Assembly: GCA_945787155.1 (NCBI GenBank)
Contig: CALZHD010000021.1
Location: 1 to 43,426, forward strand
Reading direction: 5' to 3'
Length of the DNA: 43,426 nucleotides
Origin: an uncultured Gammaproteobacteria bacterium
GTDB lineage: Bacteria > Pseudomonadota > Gammaproteobacteria > SZUA-140
The position numbers were made by a program, and so were the translations under genes. The first letter of the stretch is position 1. Each line of letters starts with the position of its first letter. Of this stretch, positions 20,271-30,173 are shown one piece after another. Under the pieces are notes generated by a model. That model worked only from the letters and a program-made list of their open reading frames with translations, searched no databases and was not told where the DNA came from.

Positions 20271-21254
20271 ATGACAATAAAATCTTCCTTTCTACTGTTG
20301 GCCACTATGTTGTTTTCACTGTTGTTGTCATCGGCTGCAATGGCCACCGATGACGCAGATTTTGACCGCTGGCTGGTTGAGTTCAAACAGGAAGCACGTG
20401 AACAGGGGGTCTCGGATGAGACCCTTGAAAAGGCCTTTGTCGGGGTTAAGCCGAGTCCACGGGTGGTGAAGCTTGACCGCTCGCAGCCGGAGACGATCCA
20501 GACCTTTCAGGATTATTTCGACAAGCGTGTGACGCCGTATCGTATTGAGCTTGGGCGTAAGCAATATCGCGAGAATCGCAAATTATTGCAGCAGATCGAA
20601 TCACGCTTTGGGGTACAGGGGCGCTTTATCGTCGCCTTTTGGGGGATGGAGACGAGCTATGGGCGTTTTAGCGGCGGACATTATGTGATCGCGGCGTTGA
20701 CCACGCTGGCCTATGATCCGCGTCGCGCGAAATTTTTCCGCAAACAGTTGATGGATGCGCTGATGATCCTCGATGAGGGTCATATCACCGTCGATAAGAT
20801 GAAGGGCTCATGGGCAGGGGCGATGGGGCAGACGCAGTTTATGCCATCGACCTTTCGTGCCTATGCGATGGATGGTGATGGCGATGGCAAGATCAATATC
20901 TGGGAATCTAAGGCAGATGCCTTTGCCTCGGCGGCTAACTATCTATCCAGTATCGGCTGGCGCGATGACCAGACCTGGGGACGTGAGGTGACGTTACCCG
21001 AAGGTTTTGATCAGGCGTTGATCGAAGGTAAGGTTAAAAAGACGCTGTCGGAATGGCAGGCGCTGGGAGTGCGCAAGCTGTTTGGTACGGACCTCCCCAG
21101 GCGTGACCTGATTGCCACGGTAGTGCAGCCGGATGGCCCGGGTGAGCGTGCCTTTATCACTTATCCCGCCAATTATAGTGCCATACTCGACTGGAACCGT
21201 TCACACAAGTTCGCCATCGCTGTCGGTACGCTGGCGGATGCGGTTGCACGTTAA
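20271..21254 (+). CDS. Lytic murein transglycosylase (MltB-like)
   Basis: FIVAFWGMETSYGRFSGGHYVIAALTTLAYDPRRAKFFRKQL; GSWAGAMGQTQFMPSTFRAYAMDGDGDGKINIW; start placed at MTIKSSFLL signal peptide. Confidence 0.93.
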   Translation: MTIKSSFLLLATMLFSLLLSSAAMATDDADFDRWLVEFKQEAREQGVSDETLEKAFVGVKPSPRVVKLDRSQPETIQTFQDYFDKRVTPYRIELGRKQYRENRKLLQQIESRFGVQGRFIVAFWGMETSYGRFSGGHYVIAALTTLAYDPRRAKFFRKQLMDALMILDEGHITVDKMKGSWAGAMGQTQFMPSTFRAYAMDGDGDGKINIWESKADAFASAANYLSSIGWRDDQTWGREVTLPEGFDQALIEGKVKKTLSEWQALGVRKLFGTDLPRRDLIATVVQPDGPGERAFITYPANYSAILDWNRSHKFAIAVGTLADAVAR

Positions 21255-21268
21255 GCCACGTACCGCGT

Positions 21269-21583
21269 ATGCCATCACTTTTTGAACTGCTGCTGCTCTG
21301 TGGCGTGGCCCTGGCGATTGCCTTCTGGTGGCGTACCAATGAACTAAAACAGGTCGCCTATCAGATCGCAAAACGTCGCTGCAATGAGAGCGATGTACAG
21401 TTTCTCGATGACAGTGTGGTGTTGTCGAAGGTCCGCTTTCGCCGCAATGATGAAGGTCGCGTGGCGCTGCTATGTCGCTTTAGCTTCGAATTTGCGACGC
21501 TAGGAGATGAACGCTATCGTGGCGAGATGCAGTTTCTTGGGCGAAGATTGCATTATGTCGAGATGGAACCGCATAAGCTATAA
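21269..21583 (+). CDS. DUF3301 family protein
   Basis: 104 aa; single TM then CNESDVQFLDDSVVLSKVRFRRNDEGRVALLCRFSFEFATLGDERYRGEMQFLGRRL. Confidence 0.85.
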   Translation: MPSLFELLLLCGVALAIAFWWRTNELKQVAYQIAKRRCNESDVQFLDDSVVLSKVRFRRNDEGRVALLCRFSFEFATLGDERYRGEMQFLGRRLHYVEMEPHKL

Positions 21584-21602
21584 GTGAAAAAGGGGGCGTG
21601 AG

Positions 21603-23090
21603 GTGAAGAAGGGCATGTTGTTAATGTCGCTCGTGGGGCTTGCTATCGTTGCTGCGGCTGTGACCCCTTACTGGATTGGGGCTGAGATTGAAGATGAGTT
21701 TCGGACACAGAGTGAGCAGTTTCAACAACAGCTGGCAGTGTACCCCGGGGTCTCATTTGCACTCGACCACTACCAGCGCGATTATCTCACATCGACAGCA
21801 GAGACTACGTTTACGTTTGACCCCAATACGGCTGGCACTGCATCATCATCTTCAGCACAGCCGCCGATAGCGCCTTTCAGGTTTACGTTACACCACCAGA
21901 TTAGCCATGGACCGTGGATCGACGCAAGATTCTCTCGCGAGACCATGGGTCAGGTCGTCACCACGCTGGTGGCAGGCGATGGACAGCAGGCGCTGTTGAA
22001 TTTCTATTTTGGTGATCAACCTGCATTAGCGATGATCACCATACTTGAGTGGGCGGGGGGTATTAAGAGTGAGGGGCGCATAGCGCTTTATCGTGGGCGT
22101 GACCACACCGGCCAGTATGACGTGAAGTGGGGTGGTCTGCATTTTGAGATCGATGGTGACTGGATCGCGAGGCGTGGTGAGGGGCGTTTCAATAGCCCAC
22201 GATTTGAATTCTCTAATGCCGCGCATGGGGTGTCGGTGGGTGGTCTGTCAGGAAAATTCAGTAGTTTTATATCGCCACAGGGGCTTGCGCTTGGCGCTGG
22301 TGATTTCTCCCTTGATATGTTCAAGGTGCGTGATGAAGGCGCAGACACAGTGTCACAACAGATTGTCATGCGTGACATGAAGATGGCGTATGATGCGCAA
22401 CAACGTGGCGACGTGGTTGATGTGATGCAGCAGTTTGGCTTTAGGCTGCTGCAGGTCAACGGAAAGCAGTTTAACAACGGAACACTTCGTTATGAACTCA
22501 GCAACCTTGATGCGATCGCATTGCAGTTGGTGCAAAAACGTTATGAACAGCTGACTCAGGCACAGCTTTCAGATCCTGAACAGCTGCAGCAGGTGTGGTT
22601 ACAAGAGGCGCAGACGCTGTTGCCAATGTTATTGCAGCAGGCGCCAGAGATCCATATCAGCAAAGCTGAGGTGACCACGGTTGATGGATTGATCAGTGCA
22701 CGTCTGAAGTTGGCGATTGATAACAGTTTGCCACTGTCGACGGCAATAGAGTTACCCGCTGGGTTGCAGGCGCTGTTACCACTCATTCAGGTAGAGCTTG
22801 ATCTGAAATTGCCAGTGACCATTATCGAACTGCAGGCGCGCAAGGCGCTGCGGGAAAAAATCGTAGAGCAGCTGAAGGATACCGAACAGACGATGACACC
22901 AGAACTGCTGGCTCAAGAAACAGGACGTGCCGCAGAGCAGATGTTGGCTCAGTTTGAGATCCAGAACATTATTCGCCGGGAGGGTGGATACTTCCGAACA
23001 GAGCTGCGTTATAGCCAGGGTCACTTGCACCTCAATGGTGTGGCCGCGGATAACTTGCTTAATATGTTGCCACCGCTGAAGGAGAGTTGA
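21603..23090 (+). CDS. DUF945 (YdgA-like) family protein
   Basis: N-terminal TM, YWIGAEIEDEFRTQ; periplasmic beta-rich body with DUF945 pattern. Confidence 0.82.
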   Translation: MKKGMLLMSLVGLAIVAAAVTPYWIGAEIEDEFRTQSEQFQQQLAVYPGVSFALDHYQRDYLTSTAETTFTFDPNTAGTASSSSAQPPIAPFRFTLHHQISHGPWIDARFSRETMGQVVTTLVAGDGQQALLNFYFGDQPALAMITILEWAGGIKSEGRIALYRGRDHTGQYDVKWGGLHFEIDGDWIARRGEGRFNSPRFEFSNAAHGVSVGGLSGKFSSFISPQGLALGAGDFSLDMFKVRDEGADTVSQQIVMRDMKMAYDAQQRGDVVDVMQQFGFRLLQVNGKQFNNGTLRYELSNLDAIALQLVQKRYEQLTQAQLSDPEQLQQVWLQEAQTLLPMLLQQAPEIHISKAEVTTVDGLISARLKLAIDNSLPLSTAIELPAGLQALLPLIQVELDLKLPVTIIELQARKALREKIVEQLKDTEQTMTPELLAQETGRAAEQMLAQFEIQNIIRREGGYFRTELRYSQGHLHLNGVAADNLLNMLPPLKES

Positions 23091-24463
23091 TGGTGCGTGA
23101 TCGTGCTCGATCCTCGCTAAGGCGTAAATTTTATTTGCTCATATTATCGTGTTGGTTGAGCGCTGGCTGCACCACAAAATTTACCGACCCCACACGTTTT
23201 GAAAGTCTTAGTGACGCTGCGCAGGCACTGGTGAAGTCGGCCTTTATCGGTATCGATGAAGGGGAGAATGTCGATCAACATATCCATGTGATCGGTTTTG
23301 GTGGGCGCGTTACCTTTTTTGAAGGGGTCGCCGGCTGTGATCAAACGCAGTTTGCTCGTTATCCAATTTATCTTAATCCGCGACGTTTGAGCTGGTTAAA
23401 TCTGCCGCGCTTTATTCAGACTAAGGTGTTAATGAAAGAGTCTGGTATCAGTGATGCGCTGTTTGATGCGCTGGATAAAGATCACGCCAATGATCGTTAT
23501 ATTGATCGTCTGTATCAGTTGGTGAAACATTATCGTCCGGCTAGCAACAAGCCGGGGCATTTTTACCTGCTGGCAATGGCCGCCACGTATACTGATGCCG
23601 GCACGCTTGACTGGCAGCGTACTGATGTTCACGTTCCTAATGGTTATGTGATCAATCTTGCTCGCTGCCTGAACCAGAAATTCAGGATAGAACAGGCGAT
23701 CGATTATGCGCCTTTTGCGGTGGTGGGTTCAGTCCATCCGGCTGACCCGAATGCACTGCAGCAGGTCGAAAGATTAAGGAATGCGGGAGTGCGTTACATT
23801 AAGTGGCTGCCCAATGTAATGCATATCGATCCGGCAAGGGAGGCGTATTCAGCGTTCTATCGTGCGCTAGCTGGCGACGAAGGTGAGGCTCCTATTGCAC
23901 TGCTGACCCATACCGGTTTTGAGCATGCCACCGATGCGCCGCATGAGTGGCAGCAATATGGTAATCCAGTAGGCTACCGTAATGCGTTAGCTCAGGGCGT
24001 TAAGGTGGTGATGTCTCACAGTGGTTACAAAGGTCACAGTGAGCATGATGGCACAATGGTGCCTAATGCCGATCTGTTTTTCGAGATGATGGACATATAC
24101 CCTAATGCAGAGAGTGACCTTTCGGCGATCACCTTTGTCGAGCCGCCACGTGGCAAGTCACTAGCGGCATTGTACACGCCGTCAAATTTACTGGTAGCAC
24201 AGTTGAAGCGTATCTTACGGGAGAGTGAGCGTTACAGTGGACGAATGACCTATGGCAGTGACTACCCATTACCCGCTTCGAGGTTTCTTAATCCGAATAA
24301 AAACCTACAGGGTCACGATTTTATTACGCGTGATGAACGTAAGGCGCTGGATGAGATACAGCGTTTTAACCCGCTGTTATATGACTTTGTTCTGAAGCGT
24401 ACGCTTCGCCTGCCGGGTGAGCGCGAGGTGAGGTTGCCAGATGAAATGTTCAAATACCACTAG
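23087..24463 (+). CDS. Amidohydrolase-family lipoprotein (TIM-barrel metal-dependent hydrolase)
   Basis: Lipobox LSAGC; IHVIGFG, IKWLPNVMHIDPAREAYSAFYRAL, LLTHTGFEH, VVMSHSGYKGH, TYGSDYPLP. Confidence 0.85.
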   Translation: MMVRDRARSSLRRKFYLLILSCWLSAGCTTKFTDPTRFESLSDAAQALVKSAFIGIDEGENVDQHIHVIGFGGRVTFFEGVAGCDQTQFARYPIYLNPRRLSWLNLPRFIQTKVLMKESGISDALFDALDKDHANDRYIDRLYQLVKHYRPASNKPGHFYLLAMAATYTDAGTLDWQRTDVHVPNGYVINLARCLNQKFRIEQAIDYAPFAVVGSVHPADPNALQQVERLRNAGVRYIKWLPNVMHIDPAREAYSAFYRALAGDEGEAPIALLTHTGFEHATDAPHEWQQYGNPVGYRNALAQGVKVVMSHSGYKGHSEHDGTMVPNADLFFEMMDIYPNAESDLSAITFVEPPRGKSLAALYTPSNLLVAQLKRILRESERYSGRMTYGSDYPLPASRFLNPNKNLQGHDFITRDERKALDEIQRFNPLLYDFVLKRTLRLPGEREVRLPDEMFKYH

Positions 24464-24520
24464 CAGCACGCCAGATCAATCGCCCCTGTTGTTGGGGCGA
24501 GACTGGATTTGACTATAGAA

Positions 24521-24928
24521 TTATTGCCTGGCGGCCTGTTTGAAGTCGAGGATTTTGCCACTGTTGTTGCCATATAGGGTTTCGATTGCCTGTCCCCGCC
24601 CCATTAAGATGTCAAGAAGGGCTTGCTGCTTATGTCCCATTTGCTGGGTGGATTCCCACATCATGTTTGAAATGGCGAAGAGTGCATCAGCCGGGTTTTT
24701 GGCACGTTTACGCACATGCTCTACTTTCCACTGAATTCCTTCGAGCCGTTTACGCAGTTCAGCAGGCGCGTTATTGATTAAATCAGCGATCAGTTTCAGG
24801 CGCATCTCTTCAAACGCCTCTGGGTCCTGTTGAGCAAGCTCCGCCCACTCGCTGGCTTGATCCTGATAGCTAATAACTTGTTCTGATTTGCTGCTCATTT
24901 TGACTGCCCTTGGTAGTAGCGTGATCAT
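24521..24928 (-). CDS. DUF3135 family protein
   Basis: WAELAQQDPEAFEEMRLKLIADLINNAPAELRKRLEGIQWKVEHVRKRAKNPADALFAISNMMWES. Confidence 0.8.
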   Translation of the reverse strand: MITLLPRAVKMSSKSEQVISYQDQASEWAELAQQDPEAFEEMRLKLIADLINNAPAELRKRLEGIQWKVEHVRKRAKNPADALFAISNMMWESTQQMGHKQQALLDILMGRGQAIETLYGNNSGKILDFKQAARQ

Positions 24929-25407
24929 ACTGCTGGCCGGTTGTGAGGCCGGTGTTATTGAGATCAGTCTAGCTACGGTTGATTTATCGAAAACCTACAA
25001 TCTACAAATATGATTCTACACTATTTTATGACGTCTTGACTGTGCGTCAAAATATCAAATACTAATTAAAAACAGAAGGTTATCATGGCTAGTGATTTTT
25101 TGTCGGGATTTTGACGCTTCCGGGAGCATCGGGTTTACATGCTTATGTGATCAAGTCGGGGGTTGGTTATTGACATAAGATATCAGGCATTGTCAGCAAG
25201 GAGACAGCGGACTCGGGATGGCGATTTCAATCATGATTATCAATGCTTATCAGGGAAGGATCGATTTTTACTGCAGTGGAAGGTGTGCGGATGATGTCTT
25301 GATCTGATCTTCCATAGTGTTCTGGTCGAGAGATTGTAAATAACGGGGCCAGGGCGATCCGTCACCCTGGACCCCGTCGCCGACTAAAGAGCCGGCGTGT
25401 GGAGCAG

Positions 25408-25974
25408 CTAAGCAGCTGCTTTAACCTCAATCTTGCGACCTTCCTCCTGTGTTGATTTAACGGCCTGTCGCTTGATATTGATCGTTAAGACGCCATCCTT
25501 GAAGCTGGCATCGATATCGTCGGGGTTGGCGTCACGTGGCAGTGTCAATACGCGTTCGAAACTGCCATAGCTACGCTCGATACAGTGATAGTTTTCTCGT
25601 TCCTCTTTCTTTTCCTGTTGCTTCTCGCCACGTATTGTCAGGGTATTACCATCGACCTCGAGGTTGACATCTTCCCTGGCAACGCCCGGTATCTCGGCAC
25701 TGATAACGTAGTGGTCTTCATTTTCCTTGATATCGAGATTTGGTTTGAGCGCAATTGAAGTCAATTCTGGCCACACACGGCTGCTATTCCAGTCGTTGAA
25801 TAGTGAGCGGCCCGCAATGCCACTGAACGCATCATTAAAGAGGCGATCGATTTCATTATGCAGATGGCTGACAGGGGTGGTGATTGGCTGGTTTGGAACA
25901 TTTCGTACAGGGAGGTCCTGCTGTTCTTCATGCTTAAACCAGTTCCATGGGGCATATTGTTTGATGTTCATCAT
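25408..25974 (-). CDS. Small heat shock protein Hsp20 / alpha-crystallin family
   Basis: PNLDIKENEDHYVISAEIPGVAREDVNLEVDGNTLTIRGEKQQEKKEERENYHCIERSYGSFERVLTLP; IKRQ. Confidence 0.95.
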   Translation of the reverse strand: MMNIKQYAPWNWFKHEEQQDLPVRNVPNQPITTPVSHLHNEIDRLFNDAFSGIAGRSLFNDWNSSRVWPELTSIALKPNLDIKENEDHYVISAEIPGVAREDVNLEVDGNTLTIRGEKQQEKKEERENYHCIERSYGSFERVLTLPRDANPDDIDASFKDGVLTINIKRQAVKSTQEEGRKIEVKAAA

Positions 25975-26173
25975 GAACCTCCTTTATACCTAACCGGTCT
26001 ATTGGAGCCTGAAATATCCTAATAGATGTCTACATTTGATACCCTATTGCAGCAGAAATCAACCCATAATTTTACTAAACAGGGACGTTTAAACTGTTTT
26101 TTATGGAATGTTTTTTGTATGTTTAATTGAGAACATCGACCAGCAAAAATAGTGCCTTCAGGTCTTACTTAGA

Positions 26174-26335
26174 TTAAGGAACCTCTGATGAATTACATTG
26201 TATGTCATTGCGAGCGAAACACGGCAATCTCGACGCTATAAGAATCATCGAGTTATGAGATTGCTTCGTCGCTCCGCTTCTCGCACCACAGGGCACTTCC
26301 TTCGGTCGCCTGACAATTAATCAGAGGTTCCTTAA
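26174..26335. repeat. 162-bp MITE-like non-autonomous element, TTAA-flanked
   Basis: Perfect 16-bp terminal inverted repeats TTAAGGAACCTCTGAT / ATCAGAGGTTCCTTAA; nested internal inverted repeats (cattgcgagcgaa...gcaatctc / gagattgcttcgtcgctccgcttctcgca); no ORF. Confidence 0.88.
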
Positions 26336-27076
26336 AACATTCCACAGACCCAACGCACTGATAATGACGAGGACCGCTCCGACCACCTGTTTAAAGCGCT
26401 GATCATTTTTTAGAATAGTTTCGTGCGCCTTTAGCCCGATGACATGGCCGATGGCGGCAGCAGGCAGTAGCATCAGTGCGCTCTCCAGTTGCAGTGGGAC
26501 ACCGAGGGCGGCGAAGGTAGTCATCTTGATAGTGACCAGGCAGAACCACAGTACAAATAGCGTATTGCGTAACTGTGAAAATGAAACATTACGCATAAAT
26601 ACCGCGACCATTAACGGCGCACCTGTGAGGGAGGTGCCGGCTACATAACCGCCAAAGACAAGCAGTAGCTTGTCACTCCATTTTTGTTGGCTGTTGATGG
26701 ATAGATTTAATAACCACATCAGGGCATAAAATAGCGACACTGAATAGATGAAGAGCAGTAACCATTGATTGGGCAGAGTGATCAGCCCGAGGACGCCGAT
26801 CAACGCGGGCGGTATGATGAACAGGGCTGCCTGTTTCAGATAATGCCAGTCGACGTGGTTGAGCCGTGTGCGTAACGTGAGTGCAGAGAAAAAGAGCAGA
26901 TGCGCGCCAATTACGGGGAGCCAGAAGATCGGCTGATCGTGGATGAAAAGCATCAGTGGTAGCCCCAGCGCCGCGCCACCAAAACCGAGGCCACTACGCA
27001 CAAAGCCGGTCCACGCAAACAGCAGTGCCACGAGCACAAGCTGGGTGGTGCTGAAGTCGAATAACAGGGAGTTCAT
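26321..27076 (-). CDS. TSUP family (TauE/SafE-like) transporter
   Basis: 251 aa polytopic protein; GFVRSGLGFGGAALGLPLMLFI, GTSLTGAPLMVAVFMR. Confidence 0.88.
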   Translation of the reverse strand: MNSLLFDFSTTQLVLVALLFAWTGFVRSGLGFGGAALGLPLMLFIHDQPIFWLPVIGAHLLFFSALTLRTRLNHVDWHYLKQAALFIIPPALIGVLGLITLPNQWLLLFIYSVSLFYALMWLLNLSINSQQKWSDKLLLVFGGYVAGTSLTGAPLMVAVFMRNVSFSQLRNTLFVLWFCLVTIKMTTFAALGVPLQLESALMLLPAAAIGHVIGLKAHETILKNDQRFKQVVGAVLVIISALGLWNVLRNL

Positions 27077-27203
27077 CGGTAAATTGGGAATAAGTGCGGG
27101 TATCAGTATCGAGTGGTAATGATACCATATTAAGCGTTGAGCTTATTGGAGGGGAGATGATTGGGAATACATATGGTGCTGGTGAGATGTCATAAATTAG
27201 CTG

Positions 27204-27683
27204 TTGAGTGAAATGATGGTGACTACTTCAGAAAAAGTGCTTTTGGTAAGCGCGTGTCTCTTAGGCGAGACGGTTCGCTACGACGGCAAGGCCCTCCCGC
27301 ATACGGAAATTTCCAGACTGTGCGATCAGGGCTATGTGCTGCTCCCATTTTGTCCTGAGGTTGCCGGTGGTCTGCCGGTACCTCGCGCAGCGGCAGAGAT
27401 CTGCAACGACGCCGATGCCTCATCACGGCGTTGTGTGAAAAATTGTTGTGGTGCTGATGTGACGGCACAATTTTATAAAGGCGCTGCGGCAGCGCTGGCG
27501 CAGGTGAAGGAACATGGCATTACCACTGCAATTCTCAAAGAAGGAAGCCCCTCCTGTGGTAGTCGAGAGATCTATGATGGCAGCTTCAGTGGCCAGCGCA
27601 TCGCTGGTGAAGGCATTACCACAACATTGCTACAGGCGCATGGGGTACGTGTGCTGAGTGAACTCCGTCTGGATGAGCTCTGA
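27204..27683 (+). CDS. DUF523 family protein
   Basis: VLLVSACLLGETVRYDGK; FCPEVAGGLPVPRAAAEI; AILKEGSPSCGSREIYDGSFSG. Confidence 0.92.
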   Translation: MSEMMVTTSEKVLLVSACLLGETVRYDGKALPHTEISRLCDQGYVLLPFCPEVAGGLPVPRAAAEICNDADASSRRCVKNCCGADVTAQFYKGAAAALAQVKEHGITTAILKEGSPSCGSREIYDGSFSGQRIAGEGITTTLLQAHGVRVLSELRLDEL

Positions 27684-27707
27684 AGATTGTCTGGCTATAG
27701 TCATTCA

Positions 27708-28994
27708 TCAACAGCGTAGAAATCCCGCCATCGCGCGAATCATGTAGTCGTGGTCAGTAGCACCCGCGCTTTCGCGTATGCTGTGCATCGCCCACATTGG
27801 ATTACCCACATCGAGTGAACGTATCCCTGTTCTTGCAGCAGACATTGGCCCGATAGTGCTGCCACAGGCGAGGTCGCTACGGTTGACGAATTTTTGATAA
27901 GGGACCTGCGCTGCTTCACAGATAGAGACAAACAGCGCCTCGGTGTGGGCATCAGTCGTATAGCGTTGGTTGGTGTTGATCTTGATGACAGGGCCACCAT
28001 TGATGATCGGCTGGTGTTCCGGTTCATGTTTATCGGTGAAGTTAGGGTGCCACGCATGGGCCATGTCGGCACTGAGCATATAGCTGTTGGCGATGGCCTG
28101 GTGGTGGCTCTGCGAGCCGTCATCAAGGGTAGCGCTGATGCGATTCAATACATCGCTGAGAAAGCTGCCATCGGCCCCTTTGGCACTGCAACTACCAACC
28201 TCTTCGTGATCAAAAAAGGCGATGGCCTGCGTTGCCGCAGTTGGTTCGTCGAGTGTTTCGTTCAGTGCCAGTAGTGCTGCATGACAGGATGCCAGGTTGT
28301 CCAGTTGACTGTTGGTGATGAATGCCTGATGGGCGCCAAAAAAGGCACCGGGTTGCGTGTCGTAGACGGCCAGCTCCCACGCAAGGATTGCTGCCTCATC
28401 TACCTGTAACCGTTCGGCGACAAGTCCTTTGAAATCTACACCGTCATTTGCGTGTGAAAAGATCAGTGGTAGTTCATCCTGTGCATTGAACTTCAGGCCA
28501 CCTTCGTTGACCCCTCGGTTGAGGTGGATCGCGAGATTGGGCAGGCGCATAATCGATTCATTGATGCGCAGCAGGCGTGACTCAAACGCCTGCGGCCCAT
28601 CCCCAGTTTTAATGCTGACACGTCCCGCCAGTGAAAGATCGCGATCGGCAAAGGTCGCGATAATGGGTCCGCCGTAAACCTCGACGCCAAGGCGCAAATA
28701 CGGCCCTTTCTTTTGTGCTGGATTGGGCTTGATACGTAGTCCGGGCGAGTCGGTGTGTGCACCGATGATGCGATAGCCACTTTCACTCGGCGCCTGTGTC
28801 CCGACAACAAAGGCGATGATCGAAGATTCATCGCGTATCGTGTAGTAACGTTTCCCCGCGGTCAGTTGCCAGTGCTCCTTTTCCAGAAGCGGTTCGAAAC
28901 CGTGCTGTTGCAGTATCGCAATGGTACTGTCGACTGCATGCCATGGGCTGGGGCTGTTATCGATAAAGTCGAGGAGTTGTTGTGCCTGGTTCAT
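27708..28994 (-). CDS. apeB: M18 family aminopeptidase
   Basis: GAHTDSPGLRIKPNP; FDHEEVGS; LSADMAHAWHPNF; GGPVIKINTNQRY; CGSTIGPMSAARTGIRSLDVGNPMWAMHSIRE. Confidence 0.95.
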   Translation of the reverse strand: MNQAQQLLDFIDNSPSPWHAVDSTIAILQQHGFEPLLEKEHWQLTAGKRYYTIRDESSIIAFVVGTQAPSESGYRIIGAHTDSPGLRIKPNPAQKKGPYLRLGVEVYGGPIIATFADRDLSLAGRVSIKTGDGPQAFESRLLRINESIMRLPNLAIHLNRGVNEGGLKFNAQDELPLIFSHANDGVDFKGLVAERLQVDEAAILAWELAVYDTQPGAFFGAHQAFITNSQLDNLASCHAALLALNETLDEPTAATQAIAFFDHEEVGSCSAKGADGSFLSDVLNRISATLDDGSQSHHQAIANSYMLSADMAHAWHPNFTDKHEPEHQPIINGGPVIKINTNQRYTTDAHTEALFVSICEAAQVPYQKFVNRSDLACGSTIGPMSAARTGIRSLDVGNPMWAMHSIRESAGATDHDYMIRAMAGFLRC

Positions 28995-29146
28995 CTGCCA
29001 CTCTTGAGTCGTGATTTATGAATGTATTAATCTACCACGTGTTGGCAGGGGAGTCCTGCTGTTGGATAGATAGATTTAAGAAACCGCTGACTTTTGGTGA
29101 GCGGATTTGCTATTAAAGTTAGCACTCCTTAAGCTGTTGCTCTGAG

Positions 29147-29665
29147 ATGACAGATAAGAAAAATCGACAATTAACACATACGGATCATCACGCAGGCGAT
29201 GGGCGATTGCCGCTGATTTTGTTGCTGGACGGTGTGAGCGATCCAACCAATGTGGGTGGAATTTTTCGTATTGCAGATGCCCTGGGTGTTGAGCGCCTTC
29301 TCCTTTGTGGCCACACCGTTGTACCGCCTAATCGACGTTTGACGCGGACTGCGCGTACGACGGACAAGGTGGTTGCCTACGATTATTGTGCAGACCCCGA
29401 GGCCGAGCTGATGAGGCTGCGTGAGCAGGGCTACCACTTGATTGCACTGGAACTCACTCAGCATAGCGTCGACCTGAAAACGGTCGATTATGGTACGTGG
29501 GGCAAAATCTGTCTGATTCTGGGTGCAGAGCAGGCGGGAGTGAGTTCAAGGCTGCTTGAAATCGTTGATCAGACAGTTCATATTCCGATGCAGGGTCTGA
29601 ACTCTTCGATGAACGTCGCGACTGCCTGTGCCATTGCAGTCCATGAGATTGCCCGTCATCTATAG
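29147..29665 (+). CDS. TrmH/SpoU family RNA methyltransferase
   Basis: LLDGVSDPTNVGGIFRIADALGV; LILGAEQAGVS; IPMQGLNSSMNVATACAIAVHE. Confidence 0.92.
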   Translation: MTDKKNRQLTHTDHHAGDGRLPLILLLDGVSDPTNVGGIFRIADALGVERLLLCGHTVVPPNRRLTRTARTTDKVVAYDYCADPEAELMRLREQGYHLIALELTQHSVDLKTVDYGTWGKICLILGAEQAGVSSRLLEIVDQTVHIPMQGLNSSMNVATACAIAVHEIARHL

Positions 29666-29728
29666 GTGGTTATAGCGGGTGTTTATGTAGTACCCCAGTT
29701 GGGGGAATGATTATATTTGGGGAAGGGG

Positions 29729-29989
29729 ATGAAGAAACTTAAAAATGAGGTTGAATTGATCAAGGCCGCCATCACTGCTGGCGTCCGCTACGCCGAGGCG
29801 CGTGGCGCGGCACAGTTTGAAAGCGCAGATTCGGTTAATGACAAGGCGCTCTATATCTACCGCCTGCTGGTGCATGACAAGCTGATTCAGGCCATGCCGG
29901 AGGATCAGGTCTCGCAAAAATCGGTGAAGCACAAACTGGCGATCTGGTATGCAAAACAGCTGCCGGCAGATCACCCGTTGTTGCAGTAG
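29729..29989 (+). CDS. DUF5062-like small protein
   Basis: MKKLKNEVELIKAAITAGVRYAEARG...HKLAIWYAKQLPADHPLLQ; start moved to internal ATG at 29729. Confidence 0.65.
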   Translation: MKKLKNEVELIKAAITAGVRYAEARGAAQFESADSVNDKALYIYRLLVHDKLIQAMPEDQVSQKSVKHKLAIWYAKQLPADHPLLQ

Positions 29990-30085
29990 CGTCTATTTTT
30001 CGACTAAGCAGATACCCACAGCGCATCATCCATTTAAATGCTATAAGTAAAGACTTGGTCTTACCCCGATTTAACGCACACTCAG

Positions 30086-30173
30086 TTAAGCAACAAATTG
30101 TTCTTCAAAGTCTACCGGTGATTGGTAATCAATGTAAGAGTGTTTTCGTTGCCGGTTATAAAATATTTCAATG
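30086..30173 (-). pseudogene. C-terminal fragment of an IS3-family transposase (OrfB)
   Basis: Minus-strand translation IEIFYNRQRKHSYIDYQSPVDFEEQFVA*, the characteristic OrfB C-terminus. Confidence 0.85.

Noticed and set aside
24480-24501. TCGCCCC-TGTTGT-TGGGGCGA hairpin between convergent genes as a terminator
   Set aside because: Stem is real but there is no clear T-tract on either strand; not listed as a terminator.
25085-25150. Possible selenocysteine/recoded ORF MASDFLSGF(TGA)RFREHRVYMLM
   Set aside because: Very short, stops again after 11 codons, and no SECIS-like hairpin was recognised.
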